This document shows, piece after piece, positions 1-7,357 of a stretch of 61,873 bases of DNA; position 1 is the first letter of the stretch, and every line of letters begins with the position of its first letter. The position numbers were made by a program, and so were the translations under genes. The DNA lies in assembly GCA_012031265.1 (NCBI GenBank), contig JAAUTY010000024.1:1-61873 (forward strand), read 5' to 3'. This stretch comes from Spirulinaceae cyanobacterium SM2_1_0. GTDB taxonomy: Bacteria; Cyanobacteriota; Cyanobacteriia; Cyanobacteriales; Spirulinaceae. The notes under the pieces are model-generated. The model saw only the letters and a program-made list of their open reading frames with translations. It was not told the DNA's origin and did not search any database.

Positions 1-167
1 CCCACGGCAAAGCGAAACGACCGCTGCTCCGGCCCCCGCATAACGGCGACCCCGCCAGCCAAGGCGACCCCACCAGCAGTACCGCCGCGCCCCGCTCCGC
101 GCCTGCTCCCCAAGCAACTCCCACCGCCCCGCCATCCCCGTCCAGCGGCGGCACAGTTGTCGCCTGA
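1..167 (+). CDS. 3' end of an upstream gene (partial), Pro/Ser/Ala-rich tail
   Basis: The third frame is open from the left edge to a TGA at 165-167 and encodes a low-complexity tail rich in Pro, Ser, Ala and Thr, as expected of a disordered C-terminus or linker. The next gene can start at a TTG (157) overlapping this stop, an arrangement typical of translational coupling. No domain is visible in the 55 residues present, so function cannot be given. The first frame is also open to the edge, so this stretch could instead be the N-terminus of the WD40 gene. Confidence 0.35.
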   Translation, partial: HGKAKRPLLRPPHNGDPASQGDPTSSTAAPRSAPAPQATPTAPPSPSSGGTVVA

Positions 168-1638
168 CAATCCCTTTGCCCCGATTGCAGCTGACGCCGT
201 GCAACTGACGGCTGAGAATCCCTTTGTCCCGGTAGCGTCTAATGCGCTGCCCATGGCGGCTGAGAATCCTTTCCAGGCAGTGGCGGCCCGTCCTGAGCCG
301 CCAGCCGCCGATAATCCCTTTGTGCCGCTCGCAGGAGCTACCACGACGCCGACTGACGCGGGCAATCCCTTCGCTGCTACACCGGCGGCGCAACCCAGTA
401 GCGGTCTGGATCATCCCAGCAATCCTTTCTACACGCCGCCGGGACAAGCGCCAGCGAGTGCCGGCCCTGGCCCTTTGCTGGCGGCGGTCGGTTTCACCGC
501 GACCCCGGCGGTGGCGGCCGACCCTTTTGAGGAACCTGAGGAGCTGGTTGAGGAAGATCTCGCGGTTGAAATTCCCGGTTATGAGGGCGAGTGGTGGCTC
601 GAGGACGGTGACTCGGGGGAGTCCCCGGCGGCTGAATCGGGGTTCGCCGCGCCTCCCACACCTGAGCCGGAAGTGGTTGCTGAAGTTGCTGAAATCGCGG
701 CGGCAGAGTCGGTTGGTGATGCCTTCGGTTTGGCACCGGAGCCAGCGGCACCGACCTACATTTTGGCGTCGGCTGAATTGCCGCCGCCTCCGGCTGACGC
801 CCCCTATGTAGAACCACCGCCAACCGATGCGGTGGCGGCTGAGCCGATCCCTTATGCGCCGCTCGACTACGGGCAGTTTGAATGCTTGCGGCTGAATCGC
901 GATCGCCCTGCTTATGCGATCGCCAGTTTGGCTGTCACCCCCGATGGCGGGCTGTTCGTCTCCTGTAGCCCCGACGATGCGATCAAGTCCTGGGATCTCT
1001 TCTCCCTCGAACTGCAACAACAGTTTCAGCCCTATTCCAAAGGCGAGACCTGCTTGGCGATCGCCCCGCTGGAACAAACCCTGCTGACCAGCACTCATGC
1101 CAGCAACCTCCGCTGCTGGAATCTCTACACGGGCGAGTTTTTGGGCACTTTTAACGAGCACTCGACCGGGATCGACACCCTCGCCATCACCCCCGACGGC
1201 CAAACGCTGCTCAGCGGCTCCGCCCGCAGCAACATCAAGCTCTGGGACATGCCTACTGGTCAACTCCTCGGCCCGCTCAATGAGCAGTCGATGGGAGCGA
1301 TAGCGCTGGCGATCACGCCGGACGGGCAAATGCTGCTCAGCGGCTCGCGCGATAGCAATGTCAAGTTCTGGGATCTCAGCACGGGTGAGTTGCTCGGGCC
1401 GCTGAATATCCAGTCGCTGGGGGTGACGGCACTAGCGGTGAGTCCCGATGGCCAGACAGCGATCGCCGGTGACCGCACCGGGATGCTCACCTTCACGGCA
1501 CTGGCGACGGGTGAGTTGCTGCGGAGCATCCAAGCGCATCAGCAAGCGATCACCGCTATCACCGTCAGTCCTGATGGCAACTTCGTGGTCACAGCCGCTG
1601 CGACCGAGCTGAAGTTGTGGGGGGTGCCATTGGCCTGA
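157..1638 (+). CDS. WD40 repeat protein with N-terminal NPF repeats
   Basis: The 493-residue product has two halves. Residues 1-95 carry six Asn-Pro-Phe motifs starting at residues 5, 21, 37, 53, 70 and 89, so the first four are spaced exactly 16 residues apart in an Ala/Pro-rich context. Residues 95-240 are acidic and Pro/Ala-rich, likely disordered. From about residue 245 to the end there are about six WD40-type units, seen as repeated VTPDG or VSPDG followed by a KxWD-type strand end (for example IKLWD and VKFWD). WD40 units form a propeller that serves as a protein-interaction platform; the partner is unknown. The start is a TTG overlapping the preceding stop; the frame is open to the left edge, so the N-terminus may be longer. 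A later ATG at 253 would remove two NPF units. Confidence 0.8.
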   Translation: MSPDNPFAPIAADAVQLTAENPFVPVASNALPMAAENPFQAVAARPEPPAADNPFVPLAGATTTPTDAGNPFAATPAAQPSSGLDHPSNPFYTPPGQAPASAGPGPLLAAVGFTATPAVAADPFEEPEELVEEDLAVEIPGYEGEWWLEDGDSGESPAAESGFAAPPTPEPEVVAEVAEIAAAESVGDAFGLAPEPAAPTYILASAELPPPPADAPYVEPPPTDAVAAEPIPYAPLDYGQFECLRLNRDRPAYAIASLAVTPDGGLFVSCSPDDAIKSWDLFSLELQQQFQPYSKGETCLAIAPLEQTLLTSTHASNLRCWNLYTGEFLGTFNEHSTGIDTLAITPDGQTLLSGSARSNIKLWDMPTGQLLGPLNEQSMGAIALAITPDGQMLLSGSRDSNVKFWDLSTGELLGPLNIQSLGVTALAVSPDGQTAIAGDRTGMLTFTALATGELLRSIQAHQQAITAITVSPDGNFVVTAAATELKLWGVPLA

Positions 1639-1672
1639 GTTGCTGCTGTCTGAAGGTCTCGCTCTGAGCCGT

Positions 1673-3202
1673 TCAGCATTTGAGGGCATAGATCGGTGTC
1701 GGGGCAGCTTTACCTTTGAGGGGGAAGCCGCCGAGAAACTCGCAGGGGTACTGATCGGCGATCGCCGTGTGAACCGCCGCCGTCAGCAAAATCTGATTGG
1801 CAGTGGCGTGGCTAGTGACACGCGAGGCCGTGTTTACAGCGTCACCGAGGACATTGAACTCGCGGCGGCCGCGCGCTTCGCCGATTTCGGCGGTAAAGAT
1901 CGGCCCGCAATTGAGGCCGATCTGACAGGCGAGGGTATAGGGGCGATCGCCAACGACCAAAGGCGGCGTCTCAGCAACCAGTGCCCGGATCTCGGCCGCC
2001 GTTTGCGTCGCTCGCCGCAAGTGATCACTCGTCCCCGCAAAAGCGCCAAAGTAGATTAAGGCATCCGGCCCGTTCAGATTGTAGGTGGGGTTTTTCATCA
2101 CGCCGCCGCGCGCTGTGACTGACACATTGATCAGGGCAAACAAGCGGGTGATCGTGGCGATCGCCGCCTCAGGCAAGACCGCCTCCGCCGCATCCACCGC
2201 CTCCGACAACCCCAAGAAATTGACAAATAGGAGCGTGGCAATCGGAAATCGCTCCGGGATCTGGCGCTGGGCGGCATTCTCCACCAACAACTTCAATACC
2301 GGCTGCGGCAGATAGCTCGCCAGCGGCCGCAGTTGACCGACGACGGTAGCGATCTCACCGATCAGGGCTTCTTGGCTGCGGTCGAGCAGCAGCGGGGTCG
2401 AGCCGCGCCGCCGCCGCCCTGGGGCAATCTCGTATTCACCGAGGCGCTCGTCACTGAGATCATCAATAACGAGACGATAATTGGGCTGACCCGCTTCAAG
2501 GTGGAAGTCAGGGTTAAGGCGATTGCCCGCCGCCTCGGTCAGACACACACGCCCGACCACGCCTGCACCCTCAGCCCGCTTGGCGGCCCGCACCGTCTGG
2601 CCGAGCAACACCCGAAACATCCGCAGCGGTGTGCCAATGTCAGCGGTGAGGAAACGCCCAGTGTGAATGCCGACCCGCATCTGCAAGGACAGCACGCCGC
2701 TGGGAGTTGCCAGTTCGGCAAACTGTTTCATCGCCCGCTGCATCCGCAAGCCAGCACGTACAGCCCGGAGCGTATCACTACCATCGGGCTGCGCCGGAAA
2801 CTCGACCAGCATCGCATCGCCGGTGAATTCGAGCAGGTCCCCCCCCGATTTGCTGACGATCTCGATCGTCGTGCTGAAGTAGGTGTTGAGGAGCTTCAAC
2901 AACATTGCTGCCCCGGTTCGGCCCTGGCGAGCATTAGCCTCCATCAGGCGCGTGAAGCCCGCTAAGTCAGTGAAGAGCAATGTTCCGGTTTGCCAGCGCA
3001 GGCGGCTAGCCCCAGGTTGCGGGGGGTCGTCGGCGACTTGGCGAGGCACATAGTCGGTGAGAATGTAGCGTAGGGTACGGAGATGCTCAAATACGTCGAG
3101 CAAAGTGCTGTTAGTCGGTTCTACCCAAGCGGCAACGTAGAGGTGAGCGGGTAGCAGAACACGCAGTTGAGATTCGAGGATGGCAAGCGGCGATATTGAC
3201 AT
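1673..3202 (-). CDS. Tandem-domain class III adenylate/guanylate cyclase
   Basis: The 509-residue protein has two class III nucleotidyl cyclase homology domains after a helical stretch of about 70 residues. Domain 1 (about 72-245) keeps both metal-binding aspartates, in LLFTDLAGFT and EFTGDAML, but has VRAAKR where the catalytic Asn/Arg motif should be. Domain 2 (about 315-509) has lost the metal residues (LLFVNFLG, NGPDAL) but keeps GDAVNTASR, which supplies the transition-state Asn and Arg. The domains are therefore complementary, as in the C1/C2 pair of mammalian adenylyl cyclases, and could form one active site within a chain. Base-selecting residues are atypical, so ATP or GTP use is open. 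No membrane segment is seen. It lies downstream of two ParA genes on the same strand. Confidence 0.85.
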   Translation of the reverse strand: MSISPLAILESQLRVLLPAHLYVAAWVEPTNSTLLDVFEHLRTLRYILTDYVPRQVADDPPQPGASRLRWQTGTLLFTDLAGFTRLMEANARQGRTGAAMLLKLLNTYFSTTIEIVSKSGGDLLEFTGDAMLVEFPAQPDGSDTLRAVRAGLRMQRAMKQFAELATPSGVLSLQMRVGIHTGRFLTADIGTPLRMFRVLLGQTVRAAKRAEGAGVVGRVCLTEAAGNRLNPDFHLEAGQPNYRLVIDDLSDERLGEYEIAPGRRRRGSTPLLLDRSQEALIGEIATVVGQLRPLASYLPQPVLKLLVENAAQRQIPERFPIATLLFVNFLGLSEAVDAAEAVLPEAAIATITRLFALINVSVTARGGVMKNPTYNLNGPDALIYFGAFAGTSDHLRRATQTAAEIRALVAETPPLVVGDRPYTLACQIGLNCGPIFTAEIGEARGRREFNVLGDAVNTASRVTSHATANQILLTAAVHTAIADQYPCEFLGGFPLKGKAAPTPIYALKC

Positions 3203-3455
3203 GAGAGCGGCAGCAGTGAGGCAAACAAATGCGTGGTGCGGGCAACGTCTCCCGAGCGACAGTGATCAAATCGCGATCGCCACTGTGCTGCATCGGGCAG
3301 CATTCAGCCCTAGGGCGATCACCGTGACGTTATCCAAGTCATCGCGTTGCCGCACCCAGATTCCGGATTCTCGGCACGGGTCAGCCGTCTTCCCTGCCGT
3401 CATCAGCGCTTGATCCCCACAAGCATCGACGGCAACTCTGACCCGCAGCCCCCTA

Positions 3456-4352
3456 TTAGCGGCTCCGAGCCGCGATTTTCTGCACAAACTCTTCGGCAAG
3501 TTTCACAAAAGCCCGCGAACCGGCTGAATTAGGGGCATTCACAACGGCTGGCGCAAAGGCATCCACCGCTTTTGCCACATTAACATCCATCGGGATGCGA
3601 TTTTGAAAAATGAAGTCAGGGGTGAAGTCTTGCTCAACGCGCTCGATGATTTGGTTGTAGTAACGACTGGGAAATAGCCCACCCGAATTCGACAGAATGA
3701 AGACAATGCCAAGTAAGTCAAGATTGAGAGCCGGTTCGACCTTCGCCCGCAGCTTCTCGACGCGGCGTTGCAGAAGCTGGATGCCGACGAGCGACAGTGG
3801 TTCGGGGCGCGCTGGCAGGAGGTAGTACTGACTCGCTACTAGGGCGCTGCGGGTGAGGAGATTGTAGCCTGGCGCGCAGTCAATCAGGATGAAATCATAG
3901 CGATCGCGCACGGAAGCAATGACCGTTTCTACCAGCAGATTTTCAAAACTATCCCAGACCTCGCCAAATTTTGTATCGACCCCTTCAGAGGCTTTTTTGT
4001 ACAGGGCTTCTGACACCACATATTCGTCATAAAGCTCAATATCTCCCGGCAATAAATCCAGACCCGACACCCCACAAACCGATGACACAATCATGTCCGC
4101 CGTCTCATATTTGCGCGGAATGTAGGGGCGAATGACCTTATCGATCAAGTAACTTAATGTGCGGCGGCCCCGGCGCAGGCGCGCAAAGTCCTGGGGGGCG
4201 ATGAGGCTGAGGGTGGCGCTGATCTGCGAGTCGAGATCGATGACGAGGACGCGCTGCTGGCGATCGCGCGCCAGACAGGTCGCGAGGTTGACCGTCAGCG
4301 TCGTCTTCCCGACCCCCCCCTTCATATTGACCGTCGCGAGAACTTGTCCCAT
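3456..4352 (-). CDS. ParA/Soj-family ATPase (second of a tandem pair)
   Basis: The 298-residue protein begins with the deviant Walker A motif KGGVGKTT, including the signature lysine, at residues 12-19. A Walker A' region (VLVIDLDSQ) and a Walker B-like strand (FILIDCAPG) follow. This is the P-loop ATPase type that positions DNA or protein cargo on the nucleoid. It starts 26 bp after the stop of a paralogue of nearly equal length, so the two are probably co-transcribed and arose by duplication. No ParB gene or recognisable parS cluster is adjacent, which argues against a plain chromosome-segregation role. The cargo cannot be deduced. Confidence 0.85.
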   Translation of the reverse strand: MGQVLATVNMKGGVGKTTLTVNLATCLARDRQQRVLVIDLDSQISATLSLIAPQDFARLRRGRRTLSYLIDKVIRPYIPRKYETADMIVSSVCGVSGLDLLPGDIELYDEYVVSEALYKKASEGVDTKFGEVWDSFENLLVETVIASVRDRYDFILIDCAPGYNLLTRSALVASQYYLLPARPEPLSLVGIQLLQRRVEKLRAKVEPALNLDLLGIVFILSNSGGLFPSRYYNQIIERVEQDFTPDFIFQNRIPMDVNVAKAVDAFAPAVVNAPNSAGSRAFVKLAEEFVQKIAARSR

Positions 4353-4378
4353 GAGTAAGTGAATGACGCGGGCGAGAA

Positions 4379-5281
4379 TTAGTGAGCAGTCGCAGGCGGT
4401 TGGCGTCGGCGGAGTCGCTGTCCGAGCTTCTGCAAAAACTCCGGCGCTAAATTGGCGTAAGCCTTCGCGCCGCTGGCACTGGGATTATTGAGCACGACGG
4501 GCTGGAAATCGTCCACCGCCCGCGCCACCTCAACATTGGTCGGGATCTCCGTTTTGAAAATCTGCTCAGCCCCAAACTCCTGGGCGAGGCGATGCTTCAC
4601 CTTCGTCGCCATGCTCGTCGCCTGACCCCGCGCCGTAAAGACGATACCCAACATCTCCAGCTTAGCCCGGTCGGACTCGCGGAATTGGCGCAGACGGCTC
4701 TCGAGCAAACCGATCCCGACGACCGAGAGCGGTTCGGCGCGCGCGGGCACGAGGTAGAAGTGGCTGGCGAGCAGGGCGCTGCGCGTGACCAGTGTATCGC
4801 TGGGCGGGAAGTCCAGCAAAATCAGGTCGTAGCGGTTGAGTACTGGTTTGAGGATGACGCGCAGGAGGTTATTTTCGACGCTGTTCCAGGTTTGCTCAAA
4901 GCTCTGGCGGTGTTGCTGGGACTTGGTCTCGATCAGTGCTGAGAGCAAGAAGTCGTCGTATAGCTCGACATCGCCCGCCAGGATATCGAGGCCTTTGACC
5001 TGGCAGATGTCGCGGTAGACCACATCCTGCACCGGTAGGCGGGGTTGGGTGCTGGCGCGGATCGTCTGCTCGACCAAGGTTTTGAGTGTGCGTCGCTCCT
5101 GCTTCAGTTTCGCGAAGTAGAGTGGTGGCATCATACTCAGGGTGGCGTTGACTTGGGTGTCGAGATCGACGATCAAAACACGCTTGCCGCGATCGCGCGC
5201 CAGACAGGTGCCCAGATTGACCGTGACGGTGGTTTTACCCACGCCTCCCTTCATATTCACGATCGAGACGACGTATCCCAT
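4379..5281 (-). CDS. ParA/Soj-family ATPase (first of a tandem pair)
   Basis: The 300-residue paralogue of the following gene has KGGVGKTT at residues 12-19, VLIVDLDTQ for Walker A' and LILLDFPPS for Walker B. Both proteins share the same layout and a similar C-terminal segment (V-A-R/K-A-V-D-x-F), so they are a diverged duplication. ParA dimers bind DNA on ATP binding and release on hydrolysis. The basic tail (RLRRRQ) could help DNA contact; that is inference. It is the promoter-proximal gene of the leftward group ParA, ParA, cyclase and is divergent from a histidine kinase across about 326 bp. Confidence 0.85.
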   Translation of the reverse strand: MGYVVSIVNMKGGVGKTTVTVNLGTCLARDRGKRVLIVDLDTQVNATLSMMPPLYFAKLKQERRTLKTLVEQTIRASTQPRLPVQDVVYRDICQVKGLDILAGDVELYDDFLLSALIETKSQQHRQSFEQTWNSVENNLLRVILKPVLNRYDLILLDFPPSDTLVTRSALLASHFYLVPARAEPLSVVGIGLLESRLRQFRESDRAKLEMLGIVFTARGQATSMATKVKHRLAQEFGAEQIFKTEIPTNVEVARAVDDFQPVVLNNPSASGAKAYANLAPEFLQKLGQRLRRRQPPATAH

Positions 5282-5607
5282 GCCTGCTGTCTACGCTTGT
5301 TGCTAATTATCTTAAGCGTGAAACCGCCTTTCTCGGCGACCTCACCGGCGGTAGCACCCTGGGCAGTGACGGGAAAGCGCCCGCTCAGTTGCAATTTGTG
5401 ACAGGCCTCCAGGATTTCCGGACTTGCTGTTCTGGTTAAGCATAGGTTAAAACAGAGAATCAGTCGCTAGCAGGACATCCCGCTAGCGCCCAGGATTCAG
5501 GAAACTTTCGGAATTACAATTCACACTTTTCATACCTTACACCAACCCTCGTATTCTCCCTTCTTCACCCTAGCCATCTATATTTAGAAGGCTCTCAGTT
5601 AGGCAAA
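5282..5607. other. Intergenic region between divergent ParA and kinase genes
   Basis: This 326-bp region must hold promoters for both directions. The only structure seen is a small inverted repeat with GCTAGC arms at 5466-5471 and 5482-5487 around a 10-base spacer. The part next to the kinase gene is AT-rich. No tRNA, riboswitch or ORF is supported. Confidence 0.4.
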
Positions 5608-6957
5608 ATGCTCCAACTCCACTTAGACGCGCGACTGCACGATCTGCCCCTTCACACCGCCACCTTAGACGTTAACCAATTGGGGCAGACAGCGATTGAC
5701 TTGTTTGCGAACCAGCCGAGGTTACCGGGAATCGTGCTCTGTCGTGATCGCCAGTTCATCGGTATCGTCTCGCGCCAAGCTTTTTTTGAGGGGATGAGCC
5801 GTCGCTACGGTCAAGATTTGTATAGCCGCCGCCCCCTGCAAGTCTTCCACACTTGCAATCCGACCCCGGCTTTAGTCCTGACGGCGGACACCCCGATCGC
5901 CACTGCTGCCAACCAGACCTTGCAACGCCCGCTCGAACAAGCCTACGAGCCAATTGCGGTGCAACTCAGTCCCAACAGCTACCAGCTTCTGAGCGCCCGC
6001 GATCTGCTGTTGGCTCATACCGAAATCCACCGTCTGACCGCGACCCAGTTGCGCGAGCAAAGCGATCGCCTCACGCAAACAGTCAACAGTTTACAACAAA
6101 CCCAAACACAACTGATTCAAGCAGAAAAAATGTCCGCGCTCGGCCAGATGGTGGCGGGCATTGCCCACGAAATTAATAATCCGATTAGCTTCGTCTACGG
6201 CAATGTAGACCACGCTCAAAAGTACAGCCGAGATTTGATGACGCTGATACAACTTTATCAGCGTCACTATCCTGAACCAAACAGGGAAATTCAAGCTGCG
6301 ATTGAAGAAATCGATCTCGACTTTTTGATTGCGGACTTAGACAAGACCTTGAACTCGATGCATCTTGGTGCCAGCCGGGTGCGCGAAATTGTTCGCAGCC
6401 TCCGCACCTTCTCGCGCCTCGACGAAGCCCAGACTAAAGCTGTTTCCCTGCATGACGGCATCGATAGTACCCTGCTGATCTTGCGTAGTCGCCTCCGCGA
6501 ACAGCGCGATCGCCCCGAAATCCAGATTCACAAACACTACGGCGAGATCCCGCGCATCGAATGCTACGCCGGTCAGATCAACCAGGTTTTTCTCAACCTC
6601 CTGAGTAACGCCATTGATGCCATTGAGGCGCGCTACCAACAAGATGCCTTGCTAGAGCCTCAGATTGAGATTCGGACAGAACTCCAGATTGCACCCGGCC
6701 AACCGCCGCGCGTGGCGGTCTACATTATTGACAATGGCATTGGCATGAGTTCCGAGGTTCGCCAGCGCCTGTTTACCCCCTTCTTCACGACCAAGCCGGT
6801 TGGTCAAGGCACCGGGCTGGGTCTTGCCATTAGCTACCCGATCGTGGTCGAGAAGCACGGCGGTCGGATTCGCTGTGAGTCCGAACCGGGTGTGGGCACC
6901 GAGTTCTGCCTCGAGATTCCGGTCGCGCTGCCCGCAAAGGCTGAGGTCGCGGTCTGA
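5608..6957 (+). CDS. Soluble sensor histidine kinase with CBS-like N-terminus
   Basis: The 449-residue kinase has no membrane segment. Residues 1-130 include a strand pattern (GIVLCRDRQFIGIVSRQAFF) resembling half of a CBS ligand-binding domain. A short coiled coil leads into the dimerisation domain, with the phospho-acceptor His187 in IAHEINNP. The ATPase domain shows the N box (NLLSNAID, about residue 331), G1 (DNGIGM) and G2 (GTGLGLAI). It is therefore a cytoplasmic kinase whose input domain may bind a small molecule. No response regulator gene is adjacent. The kinase module closely resembles the one at 50454-51821. Confidence 0.88.
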   Translation: MLQLHLDARLHDLPLHTATLDVNQLGQTAIDLFANQPRLPGIVLCRDRQFIGIVSRQAFFEGMSRRYGQDLYSRRPLQVFHTCNPTPALVLTADTPIATAANQTLQRPLEQAYEPIAVQLSPNSYQLLSARDLLLAHTEIHRLTATQLREQSDRLTQTVNSLQQTQTQLIQAEKMSALGQMVAGIAHEINNPISFVYGNVDHAQKYSRDLMTLIQLYQRHYPEPNREIQAAIEEIDLDFLIADLDKTLNSMHLGASRVREIVRSLRTFSRLDEAQTKAVSLHDGIDSTLLILRSRLREQRDRPEIQIHKHYGEIPRIECYAGQINQVFLNLLSNAIDAIEARYQQDALLEPQIEIRTELQIAPGQPPRVAVYIIDNGIGMSSEVRQRLFTPFFTTKPVGQGTGLGLAISYPIVVEKHGGRIRCESEPGVGTEFCLEIPVALPAKAEVAV

Positions 6958-7054
6958 GCACGGCCCACTTTCTTTACAGATGCGGAATGGCTGTTCGCCC
7001 TACCAAAGACGAGCGTCAAATTATTTGTGCCACTTTAACTTTAGATGTCACTCA

Positions 7055-7264
7055 ATGGCAATTGTTATTAACCTTAATCTCGAATTGGAGTCGTTGTTAC
7101 TGAGCAAAGCAACGAGTAGTCTGGAATGGGAAGAACAGGATCTAGCAGAGTTTATTGCAGGTATTCAAAAAGGGTTGGAGGATTTTGGGGCTGGGCGCTG
7201 CCGATCTTTTCAAGAATTTGCTGAAGAGCAACTCTGCAAGTACCAGCTCTCTGCTAATTCATGA
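7055..7264 (+). CDS. Small antitoxin-like protein
   Basis: A 69-residue acidic protein starts at ATG 7055. The sequence is helical, with FQEFAEEQL near the end, a general pattern of type II antitoxins; no DNA-binding fold is certain. Its stop overlaps the ATG of the next frame (ATGA at 7261-7264), as is usual for antitoxin-toxin pairs, and that frame begins like a ParE/RelE toxin. The identification rests mainly on this context. Confidence 0.5.
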   Translation: MAIVINLNLELESLLLSKATSSLEWEEQDLAEFIAGIQKGLEDFGAGRCRSFQEFAEEQLCKYQLSANS

Positions 7265-7329
7265 CCGACCGCAGCGAAATATCGGGCGTGGCAGAGGCTG
7301 AGGCGGATAGTGTATTTCTATGGTCTTAA
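7261..7329 (+). pseudogene. Truncated ParE/RelE-type toxin start
   Basis: Overlapping the antitoxin stop by ATGA is a 22-codon frame whose residues EISGVAEAEADSVFLW resemble the first strand and helix of ParE/RelE-family toxins (pattern VEIS..A.AE.D..FLW). It then stops at TAA, with only about 28 bp before the end of the converging TPR gene. A functional toxin needs about 90-100 residues, so this is a remnant and the antitoxin appears orphaned. Confidence 0.5.
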
Positions 7330-7357
7330 CCTTGCCAAAACTTTTTAGAGACTGCGC

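Noticed and set aside
5282-5607. tRNA or riboswitch in the long intergenic regions
   Set aside because: No cloverleaf, GTTCRA box or known aptamer core was found in any of the gaps over 250 bp.
6800-7264. A 154-codon frame running from the kinase gene into the antitoxin
   Set aside because: Its first 85 codons overlap the kinase 3' end and are not protein-like; only the part from ATG 7055 is kept.
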